The notes under the pieces are model-generated. The model made no database searches. It had not been told where the DNA came from and was given only the letters and a program-made list of their open reading frames with translations. The translations under genes and the position numbers were made by a program. A stretch of DNA of 64,000 nucleotides from Gamsiella multidivaricata (taxonomy: Eukaryota; Mortierellomycota; Mortierellomycetes; Mortierellales; Mortierellaceae): contig NW_026251721.1 in assembly GCF_025024155.1 (NCBI RefSeq), positions 62,001-126,000 of the forward strand. Direction: 5' to 3'. Positions within the stretch are counted from its first letter, which is position 1, and the number at the start of each line of letters is the position of its first letter. Shown in pieces: positions 12,401 to 22,776 of the stretch.

Positions 12401-14106
12401 GGAAGTACACAGCGAGTATTGCCGTCGCTTCTGATTGGTCCATTTCTGACGTTCTAGGGTAAGTAGTAATGGATCTGCATGTGAGGATTTGCCCGCCTCC
12501 TTCCCGTATAATTCATTGCATGGAGGAAGGAATGGAGGGAGAACGAAATCGGGGAGAAGGAAGGCCAAAGATGCTAATTTGGCTGCTTTGGGCTATTGGA
12601 ATAACTTAAAAAAGATGTCCAATTCGCTGCGGCCATCTTGAGGCACTCTTCATGCACCTGAACGTCTTGGCATTCATTGTCTGCATGTGCAGAATTATGG
12701 GTGCATAGGCACATGCAACGGACAGGCACTTTGCTCGTCAGCGAGGTTGGAATCCTAGTGAAGAGTGGGAATGAGGTCTTTAACACGACGAGGACTAGGA
12801 AGGATTCTTGACTGCCCCCTCGGGCTTGGTTACTCCCTACATGGAACATGATGCTGTGCCTGTGTGCGACATGGTAGGGGAGGGGGGAGGGGGAAGCTAA
12901 TGGACGTTCAACTGTAAAAGGATCATGGGCTGACAAAACGAGTGCACCACAACTACAAAGGCGAAGGGATAGGATCTGTGTTACGAGAGGGATGCGCATG
13001 GTTGATCGAGTATTGCCTCGGAGATTTCGATCTGCAGACACAAACACAGCTCGTGTTCCAGGAGACGGTGAGGACGTGGACGAGGACGAGGGCGATCAGT
13101 TGGTATGGCCACAGCGGCCCTGTATTTCCTTTGGTTTTCAGGACCTGGAATGCACATGTAGGGGGCGGAACAGACGAGACTGGCTGGCTGAGTGCCTTGC
13201 ATTGCCCTGTGATCGATCCGTTCAAATCGGCTCTAGGCAGATGGACAATGCAATGCAGCCACCGAGGGGCAGGTGCAGATGGTGGGCCCAATGTCCATAG
13301 GCGGAATATGCGGACGATACATCGCAGAGACGAACATATTTTTTTGAGAGTTGAGTGCGAATAAGGTTGTCCCGATTCGACTGAATTGAACTCAATTTTG
13401 AAGTGGGAGAGCACAAGGAACGAATGAATAGGAGGGGTATTGAGAAAAATTTTTGGACTGCAATACAGTGGTCGGGTTTCTACACCAATCGACTCGCTTT
13501 CTTTCCTATGTGCGTCATTTTATTGTATCTCCTTGTCTATAATTACTTTATTCCTTGTCAGAAGTGTATTCAGCGATTGAATAGCTGCATATGCATTCTG
13601 ACATCTTGCACTAAACAGCAAAAACAAACAAGAAGAAAAAAGCATTACAGCGAGCAGACCACAGAAAATATAAATTCAAGGCCCTTGCCGTTCAATGCCC
13701 GTTGTTTTTTTCGACTTCCCTCTCATCCTCACTCAACCTCTCAGTTTTTCATACCTCAGCAAACATTCCTTGCCCAAGCAACGAAGCCAGAAACAGAACA
13801 TCCGAACGCACTCCCTCACTCTCACAAACCCCCGCCAACTCCAGTTAATCAAGCTAACCAAGTCAAGGTACGCACTCGGCGGCCTCCCACTCTGCCGGAC
13901 CCTCTGTACCCTGAACAGTCTCATTTCCCCACACTTCCTCCAATCAGTCACCCAATAGCGGGACATGTAACCAGCACAGCTGTGCACACTTCTCTGCACA
14001 CTCCTAATCGCCTACTCACCCGCCCCTTCCCCCGCTCCTTCCTTCACTCTTCTAGCCAATACCCACGTCTTCAACCATACCCGGCCTGAAAAAGAATCAG
14101 AAAACC
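6410..14106. other. 7.7 kb gene-sparse region upstream of the bZIP gene
   Basis: No open frame here has an ATG start, family motifs or a convincing exon chain on either strand; the longest frames begin at non-ATG codons or are low complexity. The first few hundred bases look like the 3' end of the transporter transcript, with AAATAAAAATAAAAATAAAG around 6530-6550. Also present are a telomere-like GGGTTAGG stretch (6868-6888), a short duplicated ACTGTAGGTC unit near 7930-7953, a CT microsatellite near 12232-12252, many poly-T and poly-A runs, and a C-rich leader just before the bZIP ATG. It may hold long promoter or untranslated sequence, or a noncoding RNA. I see no tRNA. Confidence 0.5.
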
Positions 14107-15756
14107 ATGCTGCAGAGCCTAATGGTGTTCCCAAACAGCAACGACTTCTTCAACGTCGCACCGGCGATGCTCGACGACCATAATATGCCCAAGCTCATTA
14201 GTTCAGACCAAATGGAGTCCTACATCGGCTCCGCATCAACGTCGCCCGTCCAGGACTACATCATGGCACCGTCCTATCACCCACAGCAACAGCACCACAA
14301 CCAGCGCCAGCACCAGCTCCAGTTCCCAGTCGCCACATCCATGCCCACAATGACAACCCATAGCGCACCGTCCTCACCACCATACCCCATCATCAAGAGC
14401 GAGGAGGTCCAATCGCAGAACACACTGGACTACCTTCTTTTCCCCTCTTCCTTTGATATCCCAGCACAAGACCAACAACAGCACCACATCTTCCCCTCTC
14501 AACGGTCTCCCTACACAGATGTCTCGCTCATCCAGCAGCGCCAGCAACATAATCAGCAGCAACAGCAGCACGCCCAACAACTCAGACTGCATTTCCAGCA
14601 GCAACAGCAAATGATGTACGACACCACACCCAGTCATTCGACTGTCACATCCATGTCTATTCCCGCTACCTCCTCAATGATGTCCACAATGGGCTCTGCG
14701 ACCTCGAGCTCCAGTCTCTTTGCCCCCTCCGCCATCGCGACCTCCGCACCGTTCTTCCACCCCTCCTCCCTTGTACAGGATGATATCCATAATGTCCCCT
14801 CCCATTCCTTCCAACGACTCAACACCTACTCGCCCGCAGCACACCCAGCAGCGCCTAAGCGCAAGCGTGAGGAATCAGGACAGCAGATCCCAAGACAGAC
14901 TTCCCCACAGCTCACCCTCGAGCCGGTCCCGTCCTCGTCCGCGTCGACTTCGGCATCCACCGCCGCTGTTGCAGTCCCTGAGAATGCCCTTGTGACACCC
15001 CCTCCCACAAAGAAATCCTCCGCGGCAGCATCGAGCAGGCTCTCGACCAGCTCACGCCTGGATAAAGTCAAGGCCACCCGATCGACCAAGGTCACCAAAT
15101 CCACTCTTTCTTCTTCCTCTTCCTCCATCTCCTCGACCCCTTCCGCTGCCGACATGATTTCCTCCGCCACCACCGAGACCAAAACCGCCACTACCGCCAC
15201 CACCACTCGCGCCATTCGCAAGACGATCAAGAAGTCCACTGCCCCTGAATCTCGCGAATCTTCCGAACAGCCCGAAACCTCGACCACGACTGAATCCCAA
15301 GCGTCTCGTGCATCCGGACAAACCGGTAACATCACTCACCCCCGCCGTGCTGCCCAGAACCGTGCTGCCCAACGCACGTTCCGCAACCGTCGCAAGGCCT
15401 ACATCAAGGAGCTCGAGCAGAAGGTTCAGGAGATCGACCAGACACGCGAGCTCATGAAGTCCATCCACAACGAGAACCAGGAAGTATGGCGACGACTCCA
15501 GATCCTCGAGACATTGGCGGCTCAGAGTGGAGTGCAAATGCCGACGTTCTCGCCCTTGGTGCCCTTTGTTGCCTCAGGCAACGAGTTTGCCAGTGGAAAC
15601 AGTAACGGAGCCATGGGCGGTAATATGATGATGAGCCAGGGCAACAACAGTAACACAATGGGCAGCAGCAACGAGGAGGATGAGGACGATGAGGACATGA
15701 GCGACTCGTTTTCGTCGCACCAACAACACTTCCAGCAGCACATCCAGCACCTTTGA
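14107..15756 (+). CDS. bZIP transcription factor, Yap/Pap1-like basic region
   Basis: Single exon, 549 residues. The bZIP domain lies near the C-terminus. The basic region (about 407-430) reads RRAAQNRAAQRTFRNRRKAY, with the NxxAQxxFR signature of fungal Yap/Pap1 factors. It is followed by a leucine zipper to about 465 (leucines in ELEQKV, RELMKS, RRLQIL, ETLAAQ). The N-terminal 400 residues are rich in Gln, His, Ser and Thr, with poly-Q blocks near 140-185 and a basic PKRKREE stretch near 255 that could be a nuclear localisation signal. The C-terminus is acidic, then His/Gln-rich. There is no cysteine anywhere, so the Yap1-type redox switch is absent. Target genes unknown. The ATG is the first in frame after a pyrimidine-rich leader. 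Confidence 0.92.
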   Translation: MLQSLMVFPNSNDFFNVAPAMLDDHNMPKLISSDQMESYIGSASTSPVQDYIMAPSYHPQQQHHNQRQHQLQFPVATSMPTMTTHSAPSSPPYPIIKSEEVQSQNTLDYLLFPSSFDIPAQDQQQHHIFPSQRSPYTDVSLIQQRQQHNQQQQQHAQQLRLHFQQQQQMMYDTTPSHSTVTSMSIPATSSMMSTMGSATSSSSLFAPSAIATSAPFFHPSSLVQDDIHNVPSHSFQRLNTYSPAAHPAAPKRKREESGQQIPRQTSPQLTLEPVPSSSASTSASTAAVAVPENALVTPPPTKKSSAAASSRLSTSSRLDKVKATRSTKVTKSTLSSSSSSISSTPSAADMISSATTETKTATTATTTRAIRKTIKKSTAPESRESSEQPETSTTTESQASRASGQTGNITHPRRAAQNRAAQRTFRNRRKAYIKELEQKVQEIDQTRELMKSIHNENQEVWRRLQILETLAAQSGVQMPTFSPLVPFVASGNEFASGNSNGAMGGNMMMSQGNNSNTMGSSNEEDEDDEDMSDSFSSHQQHFQQHIQHL

Positions 15757-15987
15757 ATACTCCTCGCACATACACATATACATACACATACTCTCTCTCT
15801 TTCTTTCTTTTTCTCTTTTCCTTGTGATCTTTATTCTTCTCCTTGGATGTGTGATCCCTTTCTTGGCAGATACTGTATATATAGACAAACGAATAACTCT
15901 CCAATATACCATCCCCACTCCACTCCACCCCAGTTACAAAGAGAAAAAAAAAACAAAAACGTCTTTGTTCTTCTTTGGTTTTCCCGC

Positions 15988-15989
<2 letters not shown>

Positions 15990-16021
<32 letters not shown>
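15990..16021 (+). repeat. 32-base poly-T tract
   Basis: An uninterrupted T run in the convergent 3' region, about 235 bases past the bZIP stop. A 15-base C run follows at 16174-16188. These are simple homopolymers, and their exact length may be affected by sequencing. Confidence 0.85.
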
Positions 16022-16024
<3 letters not shown>

Positions 16025-16539
16025 GTTTAGTCAAACTAGCCCATTTGTACATACAAACCGTTGCTCCTCGGACGCATCCGATCATAATAAATGAGATTAA
16101 ACAAAGAAAGTCTTTTTTACATGTGCCTTTCCTAATCTTGAAAGCAATTTAGCAAAAAAACTCTTCCCCGAAGCCCCCCCCCCCCCCCTCCCCATCTCTG
16201 ACTGACATGATGCCGTCGAACAACGATAGAGAAAAAACAACAATGTGAGAGAGGGTTTTCCAAGTTCATTTATTACGCACATATTGTCGTCGTCGTTGAT
16301 GTTGTTGTAATTGTCGTTGTAATCACCGTTTTTTTTAAAAAAGCAGTGCTTGTTTATGTATATTGCTAAAAGCTATGATGCTAGTCTAATGGAGCCACTA
16401 GTTTTTTTTTTAATATATTTATTTTTATTTTGGCTTGCGAGGCAGCTGTTGTCGTAAAAAGGGGGAGGTCATTATAGTCAGGGGCAGTAGAGGTTTCTAT
16501 ATACATATTAGGTTTTTGTTTCTTTGCTAGTAAGTGCTA

Positions 16540-16735
16540 ATGGTGATAGTGGTAGTGGTGGTGGTAGTGGTAATAGTAATGGTAGTAGTAGTAGCAGTAG
16601 TAGTGCTGTGGATATTGGTATGTTAAAAGTCATACTGCTGGTTGCAGTGTATGTGTGTGGATGTTGGATGTTGGATGTTTTTGTTTTTTTCTGTTGTTGC
16701 TGTTGTTGCTGTTGTTTGTGTGTGTTTCTGTTCAT
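16540..16735. repeat. Trinucleotide-type microsatellites
   Basis: Imperfect GGT/AGT/AGC repeats (about 16540-16612) followed by TGTTGC-type repeats (about 16690-16735). On the minus strand they fall just downstream of the phosphatase stop codon, so they would be in its 3' untranslated region. Confidence 0.8.
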
Positions 16736-16738
16736 TAG

Positions 16739-18910
16739 TTAACTCTCCAGACAAAGCACCTGATAAAACTCTCCGAAAGAACGCGTCTCGGGGTGAGTAG
16801 GGGTGTAAGATCGTGGAGAAAAGATAAAGTCCGGTAGCTTGGCCGTCTTTGACAACCCCGCCGCACCTGTACTGATCATCGGGAGCGAAGGTGTCGTCGA
16901 TGTCGATGTTGGAACCGCAGTCGCGACAGTAGTCGTCGTGGTTTTGGTCTTAGTCTCTGCCGATTTCCCCGCCAGTGGTTCGGTCACGGCCTGGAGGGCC
17001 TTGAGTCCGGACCAGAGAGGATTGGGCCTCTTCTTCTTCTTTGAGTCTGACTGCTCACAATGTCCTTGCTGCTGCTGATGATGATGACTTGGCTCATGGT
17101 CTTCATGGTTCACAACCACGGCGGCCTCGGACGAGGACAACATCAAAGTCGATGGCAGGAGCGACCATGTTCCAGAATTACGAGGTGAAGAAATTGCAGT
17201 GCCGTTTGTCACCAACCCATCCTCATCGTCACAGGCCGTAAAGTATGACGAAGATGAGGACGATGTGGAAGAGATCGATGGCCGGGAGCAGCCCTCGAAC
17301 GAAGACACGGACGAGGCAGAGGACGAGGACGAGGACGACGACAGAGGCGGGATCGTGAAGGAGGACTGAAACAAGGGCGTCGGAGGTACCATCTCCACGT
17401 CGTACGACGACATGTCCAGGCGGAGGGACGCAAAACTCTCCGCCGTTGGTGTCTTGGGCGACATGGATTCTTCCGTCGGCGTCAGGGACTCGGTGCTGGC
17501 GGAGGCGGCCAGAGGGGAGCGTTGATAGGTCGATCGAGACAGGTCCATGGGAGACCGCGGTGCGGGTCTGGAGCCCTGGTTTCGTCGCTGAGACAGGAAC
17601 GACCTTGGATTGGCCAGCCTGCTCGAGCTCTGGAAGGGCTTTGTGTTGGGATGGTCCACACCATTTTCTGGAGTCAGAGGTCGTTTGCAGAACTCTTGTC
17701 GGACTGGTGTCGATGGCGGTATGCAGTCGTCGAACATGGGCAGCGACCTCGATGGGCTTGGACTGGGTGGGAAGGATGCGGTATCGGAGAACGCAGCCAA
17801 GAATGGGTATGGTGGTTCGTCGTCGTCCAGCTGGGAGCTCCACGAGTTCCTGCTCCGTGCTGATGTAGAGTCCGATGGTGAACCGGGCGTCGTTACTGTG
17901 ACGACTCCAGGGTTCTTGAGACTCTTCTCGTATTCAGCCAGCTGGTACATAAGGCTCATGTTGGGCGAGATCACTCCCGACCGCTGCTTCACAAAGTCGT
18001 ATGCCTCAGTCAGACCCATGCCTAGCGACCTCATCACATAGGCAATGACCAGACTGGCCGAACGCGACACTCCCAGCTGACAGTGAACCAGCGCCTTGCC
18101 CTTGCCATTGTTGCAGGCAATTGCTTCATCAATGAGTGCGAACGCTGCCGGAAAGTCGCGCAGCAGGCTTTTTTGATGATGTGTCCAGGCAAGACTCTTG
18201 AAATGCACACTACCGCGTACAGCTCCGTCCTCGCTAATCTTTGACGTTGTTGAGTAAGGCTTCGACTCTGAGTTCTCCTGTGCGATTTCGATTGCCACAT
18301 TCAGGACAAAGGTGATGCCCAGCCGCTGAAGTGTCCTGATATCTGTGGCATTGTGTTCTGCGCCGAGATAGAGGTTTGGGAGTACACAAACGGGTTCTGA
18401 TGTGTAGGGTGAGGCAGCACCGCACTCCAGACTGTAGTCGGAGAAATAGGCTGAAATGGAGCGATGGCTGGTTGTGGTTGGCAGCGGTAGCCTTGGAGTG
18501 GGAAGGGCATTGTCGAGCAAGAGTTGACTCTTTCTTTTTGATGTTGATGCCGAGACGGAGACTGACGAAGAAGATGAAGGGGTGTGCAAGGATGCGGATG
18601 CCAGCGGTGCTGGTGTGAAACGGCGTCGAGAAGATAATGAGGTGGACGAGGGAGGAAATGAAGGCGACGGGGCGATGTTCATGGGGAAATTAGCGCTCTT
18701 GCTGGTGCTGTCGTCGATGGTGATGTTGCCAGGGGAAGGCGACATCTTCAAGGAAAGCTGTTTCGAATTCCTAGTCTTTTTCATTTCCTTTACAAGCATC
18801 TGCCGGTGTAGTGGTGAAGGTGTTGAGGATGATGAGGATGATGTGGAGGAGAGGAGATATGAGGTCTGGAGTGGTTCATTTGAGGGTGCATAGAGGCTGT
18901 GGGACGGCAT
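16739..18910 (-). CDS. Dual-specificity (MAPK-type) protein phosphatase
   Basis: Single exon, 723 residues. The catalytic domain spans about 172-333: VLPNLYLGAEHNATD at its start, then the P-loop HCQLGVSRSAS with Cys near 277 and Arg near 283, then the family helix AYVMRSLGM and AYDFVKQR. About 150 low-complexity Ser-rich residues precede it and about 390 Ser/Pro-rich residues follow. KRKSQLLL near 125-132 fits a MAP-kinase docking (D) motif. The loop that normally carries the general-acid Asp reads WTHHQKSLL here, with no Asp at the expected place. By family it removes phosphate from Tyr and Thr of a MAP kinase (compare yeast Msg5). Both partner and activity are inferred. Confidence 0.9.
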   Translation of the reverse strand: MPSHSLYAPSNEPLQTSYLLSSTSSSSSSTPSPLHRQMLVKEMKKTRNSKQLSLKMSPSPGNITIDDSTSKSANFPMNIAPSPSFPPSSTSLSSRRRFTPAPLASASLHTPSSSSSVSVSASTSKRKSQLLLDNALPTPRLPLPTTTSHRSISAYFSDYSLECGAASPYTSEPVCVLPNLYLGAEHNATDIRTLQRLGITFVLNVAIEIAQENSESKPYSTTSKISEDGAVRGSVHFKSLAWTHHQKSLLRDFPAAFALIDEAIACNNGKGKALVHCQLGVSRSASLVIAYVMRSLGMGLTEAYDFVKQRSGVISPNMSLMYQLAEYEKSLKNPGVVTVTTPGSPSDSTSARSRNSWSSQLDDDEPPYPFLAAFSDTASFPPSPSPSRSLPMFDDCIPPSTPVRQEFCKRPLTPENGVDHPNTKPFQSSSRLANPRSFLSQRRNQGSRPAPRSPMDLSRSTYQRSPLAASASTESLTPTEESMSPKTPTAESFASLRLDMSSYDVEMVPPTPLFQSSFTIPPLSSSSSSSSASSVSSFEGCSRPSISSTSSSSSSYFTACDDEDGLVTNGTAISSPRNSGTWSLLPSTLMLSSSEAAVVVNHEDHEPSHHHQQQQGHCEQSDSKKKKRPNPLWSGLKALQAVTEPLAGKSAETKTKTTTTTVATAVPTSTSTTPSLPMISTGAAGLSKTAKLPDFIFSPRSYTPTHPETRSFGEFYQVLCLES

Positions 18911-21856
18911 GGTTGCGGATGTGAGTGTGTGAGGAAGGGTGGAGGATGAGTGTGCGGTGCCTGAGAAACAACACTGGTGTGAGTGGTGCTACGGTAAACT
19001 ACCCTGTGTAGACAAGACAGACGAAACAAAGCAGCAGATTGTTAGAAATGTCTGAGTGAGAGATAGATAGAGAAAGAGAGAAGACAAAAGGACGCGCTGA
19101 GAGGGAAAGGCTGTCCTGGATCTTTTATATGGGGCTGAGATGCACCACTGCGATCAGGGACAAACTCGTTACAAATGCAAAGCAAAAAGACAGCGAAGTA
19201 TAAAAAAAAAACAATAAGCAATATAAACAATCAAACAAATCAAACAATAACATTAAAGCAATCAAACACGACAGGAGGTCGAAGGGATCGAGCTTTTAGT
19301 TCGATCTTGTTATTATTATTGTTATTATTATTATTATTATTTGCTGATGCCAGTGCTGTGAGTCTGTGTGCCGGCTGTTACATGCACGCTCTCCTCACCC
19401 TGCTCTTCAGCCCCACAGCGTGTCAGAGATGATCTGCTGAGGGCTTTGAGGAGAAGCTGGGCAGTTTGGGTAGCGAATTCATGAATTGGGCTTATACTTT
19501 ATACAGATACCATGCAAGGGCAGAGCCATCCATCCCCACCCCCATCCTATCCATCGTACCCATCCCATCGATAACAAATGATGATCATTCTGTTGTATTA
19601 AAAATACCGTATTGTGCGCTGCTCCACGCTCAGGATTCAGTATCCAAATTAAAAAAAAATGAGAGCCCCCGAAGACACGACAAAATGACAAGTAACAACT
19701 GCAAGGAAAAATGCAGGACGGAGTAGAAAGCAATTAACCAGCATCCAAAGTAAGATAATTCCGCTCGGCCCACGCTGCCGTGTTTGAAAGCATATTTTAA
19801 CCACTGGTGAAAGGAAAATGAGGTGGTCGAAAAGAACAAAAAGAGGGGCGTTTGACGATTGGCCATAGTAAGCAATCGCAGGCAGCGCTTATGGGGAGGG
19901 TTCAAGTGTCAGGTAAGCCAGACAATTGAGGATACAAGAGACAATGGGGCGATGCAACCAAATAGAGGCAAGGAGGGCGCGAGTAATGAATCGAATATCA
20001 GACTAGGCGTGCCTGCCCAACCCCAGCGCGACGGATAAGCACACCCAACGACCTCCCGCGTTTCATGTCTGTGCGACAGAAGTCGCCCTTGTGATTTATT
20101 TATTTTTCCAGGAGAAAAAGTAAAATAAAAGAAGGGCCATACTCATATTCAAATGGGTCTTCTATGCTTCGACTTCAGGAGCGACAATGATAGTCAAACG
20201 CAGGCCCAATGCAGATATCAGAAAAAAAAAAGGAAAAGTAACGGTCGAGACCTGGTATGCTCGTGCGTCAAATCGGCCAAGAATAGATCAACGAAAGAGA
20301 GAAAAGAAAGACTGACGAAAGCAGGGACCGGTGCTGTATCATCGAGAATAAACGGGATCCGAAAAAGGGTGCAATAATGGTAAGGAACATCACGAGGACA
20401 CGAAACTGTATGAGTGGAATTGCGAGAGGGAATAGAGGGAGGGAACGTCATGTAGGATTGCATGAGGCAGCGGTGATCCGCCCTGGCGCCTGCATGTGTC
20501 TGGTGTAGATGGTTTTTGGTGGGATAGGCAGGGGCGATGACAAAGTGATGGGAAAGGGTATCTGCATCTGCAGGTCAATAAATGAAGAAGCCTTAGCGTG
20601 AAATTGGTGTTCAGAGTAATATATTGTGGCCCATGAAAATAAATCACCGAAAATTAAATGCAGCCGGTCGAGGAGGGGAGCAAAGCGCATTATCATGATG
20701 TCTGACGCATCTCATGCCAGGGGTAAACAAATAATTATCGGAGATGAAAGAAAATGGGCCATGTGCATGGCGCTTTCAATTGCTTTCCAACCATCACCAT
20801 GACCCTCTGTTTAGTGGTGTCCCTGTGGTCATAATGCTTATACTGGCAGCGGGTAGCAAGAGGAGGAGGAGGAGGAGGAGGGAGGGGGAGGGGAGTTATG
20901 ATCGTACGATGGGTAAATTACTGGGATTATTGGGTGATTTGAAATAGACTAAGAGACGAATTGGTATGGCGACTTACCAAGAAAGAGCCCCGTCAGCCTC
21001 AGTTCCTTTTCTTATTGTTGCGAATGAAGGAGGAGTGTAGGCCAGGTCAAAGAATGCAAAGGATCGAGTGGGAGTCAGAAGAGCCTGTGAGAGATCTGAA
21101 GCGATGGAGGAAAAAAGCGAGGTATACTCTGTGGAATGAGGAGGTGTGAGTCGAATTTCGTTTGGCGTCGAGGTAGGGTGTTGGCAAGAGGGCGAGGTGC
21201 GGGGTAGAAGTGGAGGGGCTCGAATAGGATGCGAATGAGTGAATGAGAAAAGGCGTCCGATGGAATGTCAAGCAAGAGGGAGGAAGGATTCAGTTGGCAG
21301 TAGAGACAAGATCTGCGAGAGTTAGAACATGAACCGGAACCAGAACCAGGGCATTTGGCGGGGGGACCGCAATATGACGCTCGATAGATTGGCGCCAAAA
21401 AAAAAAAAAAAAACTTAATGAGTGAGAAACATGGCCAATCAAAGAGACAACAGCCTGAACTATGGGAAGACTACCTGGCTCGACTGGCTAGTGAAAGTGG
21501 GCCACCGAAATGAGGTCAAATATTAGCCAAAGTGACGGCTTATTGACTGGCTCCCATAATTATAAAAAATTAAAAATTTTTATTATAAATAAATGTTATA
21601 TAACAAATGTTCTCTTGAGTACAGTGTGCTCGTTGTTGGTTGTGAGATTCCTAGCGGCATTTCTAGACCAGATCGATGCTCTTCTTACTCGGTATATGAT
21701 TGTGTGATGTCTTTTTTCTATATCGAGAGGTAGCCAAGCCTTTCTCACACGCCTTTTTTTTTTTTTTTTTCTATCAATTAATATATTGGTATTTACGGAT
21801 TATGTACAATAAACGGCAGCCAGTACTGGCTGGCCTTAATGAAGGAAGCAAATGAT
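18911..21856. other. Long 5' flank of the phosphatase gene
   Basis: Nearly 3 kb with no supported gene. It contains a TTATTA microsatellite (about 19308-19343), a GGAGGA run near 20861-20892, A-rich stretches, and near 21550-21610 a very AT-rich segment that probably belongs to the 3' flank of the acidic-protein gene. Short open frames start at non-ATG codons and show no motif. Confidence 0.5.
19308..19343 (+). repeat. TTATTA microsatellite
   Basis: Roughly a dozen TTA units with one TTG interruption, about 400 bases upstream of the phosphatase start on its promoter side. Confidence 0.8.
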
Positions 21857-22776
21857 TCAAGAGAAGCTGGAGGCGATACGCTGAAGCGATGAATATGCTG
21901 CGCTATAGACAACACCCTCTCGGCCTGCATCCTTGTAACCAACCGCATTGGGAAAAGGCCTCTGATCAGCCTCAGGTACGGCCATTGGTTCGATGATGTA
22001 TCCCTCCCCTCCACTATGCACAAAGACACCACTGTCCTTGCGGTCGTGGCGAGACTCGCCCCCTTGCTCCTCGAGAGGGTTTCTCAGCATTCCATAGACA
22101 GGATGAATCACGGCTGTGTTCCAGTCCTTCCTTTCCAGCTCGTCCTCTTCCTCTTCGTCTTCCTCTCCGTTTCCGTCTTCTGCTTGACCAACCCCTGCAC
22201 CCAAAATGTCCATGAGATCGAGAAAGGACATGGATGGCAGAATATCCTCAGTTTGCATAGGAGGCTCTATCTCGCAGCTAACCTCACCTAGATGTAGCAT
22301 GAGTACTCCGTCCTCCTCTTCCACGTCGTACTCCTCCTGTTCATCTTCCAATACATCTCGATCGAGGCAGTAATCCTTACTTGATGAGGCAAAAGACGAT
22401 CGGGATTCGCCCCGAGCAAAGTACAAGGGAGAGCAGGGCTCAAGCAGGTTGTTGGACATCATATCTGGGATTTCGCCGAGCTCAAGCTGGATCTCCCAAA
22501 GATTTGCGTAGTTTAGAGGACTGGTGTTGGGTTCATTAACTAGGTCGGGGAAGGAATTGCATGACCCGGCATGAGGGAGAGCTGCAGTCGATTGAAAGCA
22601 TCCCCATTTAGGTCTTGAAGAATCGTCCCCTGAGGACAGTGTATGCAAGAAATAAATAAATCTGTAAGCGTAGTGCGATAATGCAGGCTTCTTTTTTGGA
22701 GGAGTGCGCAACTAGTTGTACCTGTCGTGATTATGGTTGCCATATTTCCCGATGAATTCTGCTCGAGAAAGTCCAT
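21857..22776 (-). CDS. Unknown acidic protein
   Basis: Two exons, 275 residues: 22776-22722 and 22629-21857, joined by a 92-nt GT-AG intron (GTACAA...CCTCAG). The join keeps the frame and gives MATIITTGDDSSRPKW. A TAG lies in frame just before the ATG (start MDFLEQN), which supports that start. The middle of the protein has dense Glu/Asp runs (EDEQEEYDVEEED, then EEDEEEEDELE) separated by short hydrophobic segments such as MSFLDLMDILGAG. The C-terminus is moderately polar and ends SLQRIASSFS. There is no signal peptide or membrane segment. I do not recognise a family. Acidic/hydrophobic alternation is seen in activation domains and adaptor proteins, but that is only a guess. Confidence 0.6.

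Larger units (their letters stand above)
15757..16738. other. Convergent 3' region of the bZIP and phosphatase genes
   Basis: About 980 bases between two stop codons. It is strongly AT-rich with a 32-base T run (15990-16021), a 15-base C run (16174-16188), several AATAAA-like sites, and TGG/TGT-type microsatellites at about 16540-16735 immediately past the phosphatase stop. No coding sequence seen. Confidence 0.6.

Noticed and set aside
13403..14089. Long plus-strand open frame just before the bZIP gene
   Set aside because: It begins with GTG rather than ATG, is low complexity in its second half (Pro/His/Ser/Thr), has no motif, and lies in the presumed leader of the bZIP transcript.
14826..15537. 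Two minus-strand open frames opposite the bZIP gene
   Set aside because: They mirror the GC-rich Ser/Thr codons of the bZIP coding strand and have repetitive Val/Ala/Glu or Gly-rich composition without motifs.
17446..18041. Plus-strand open frames opposite the phosphatase gene
   Set aside because: They overlap a well-supported coding region with a catalytic domain on the other strand and show no family features.
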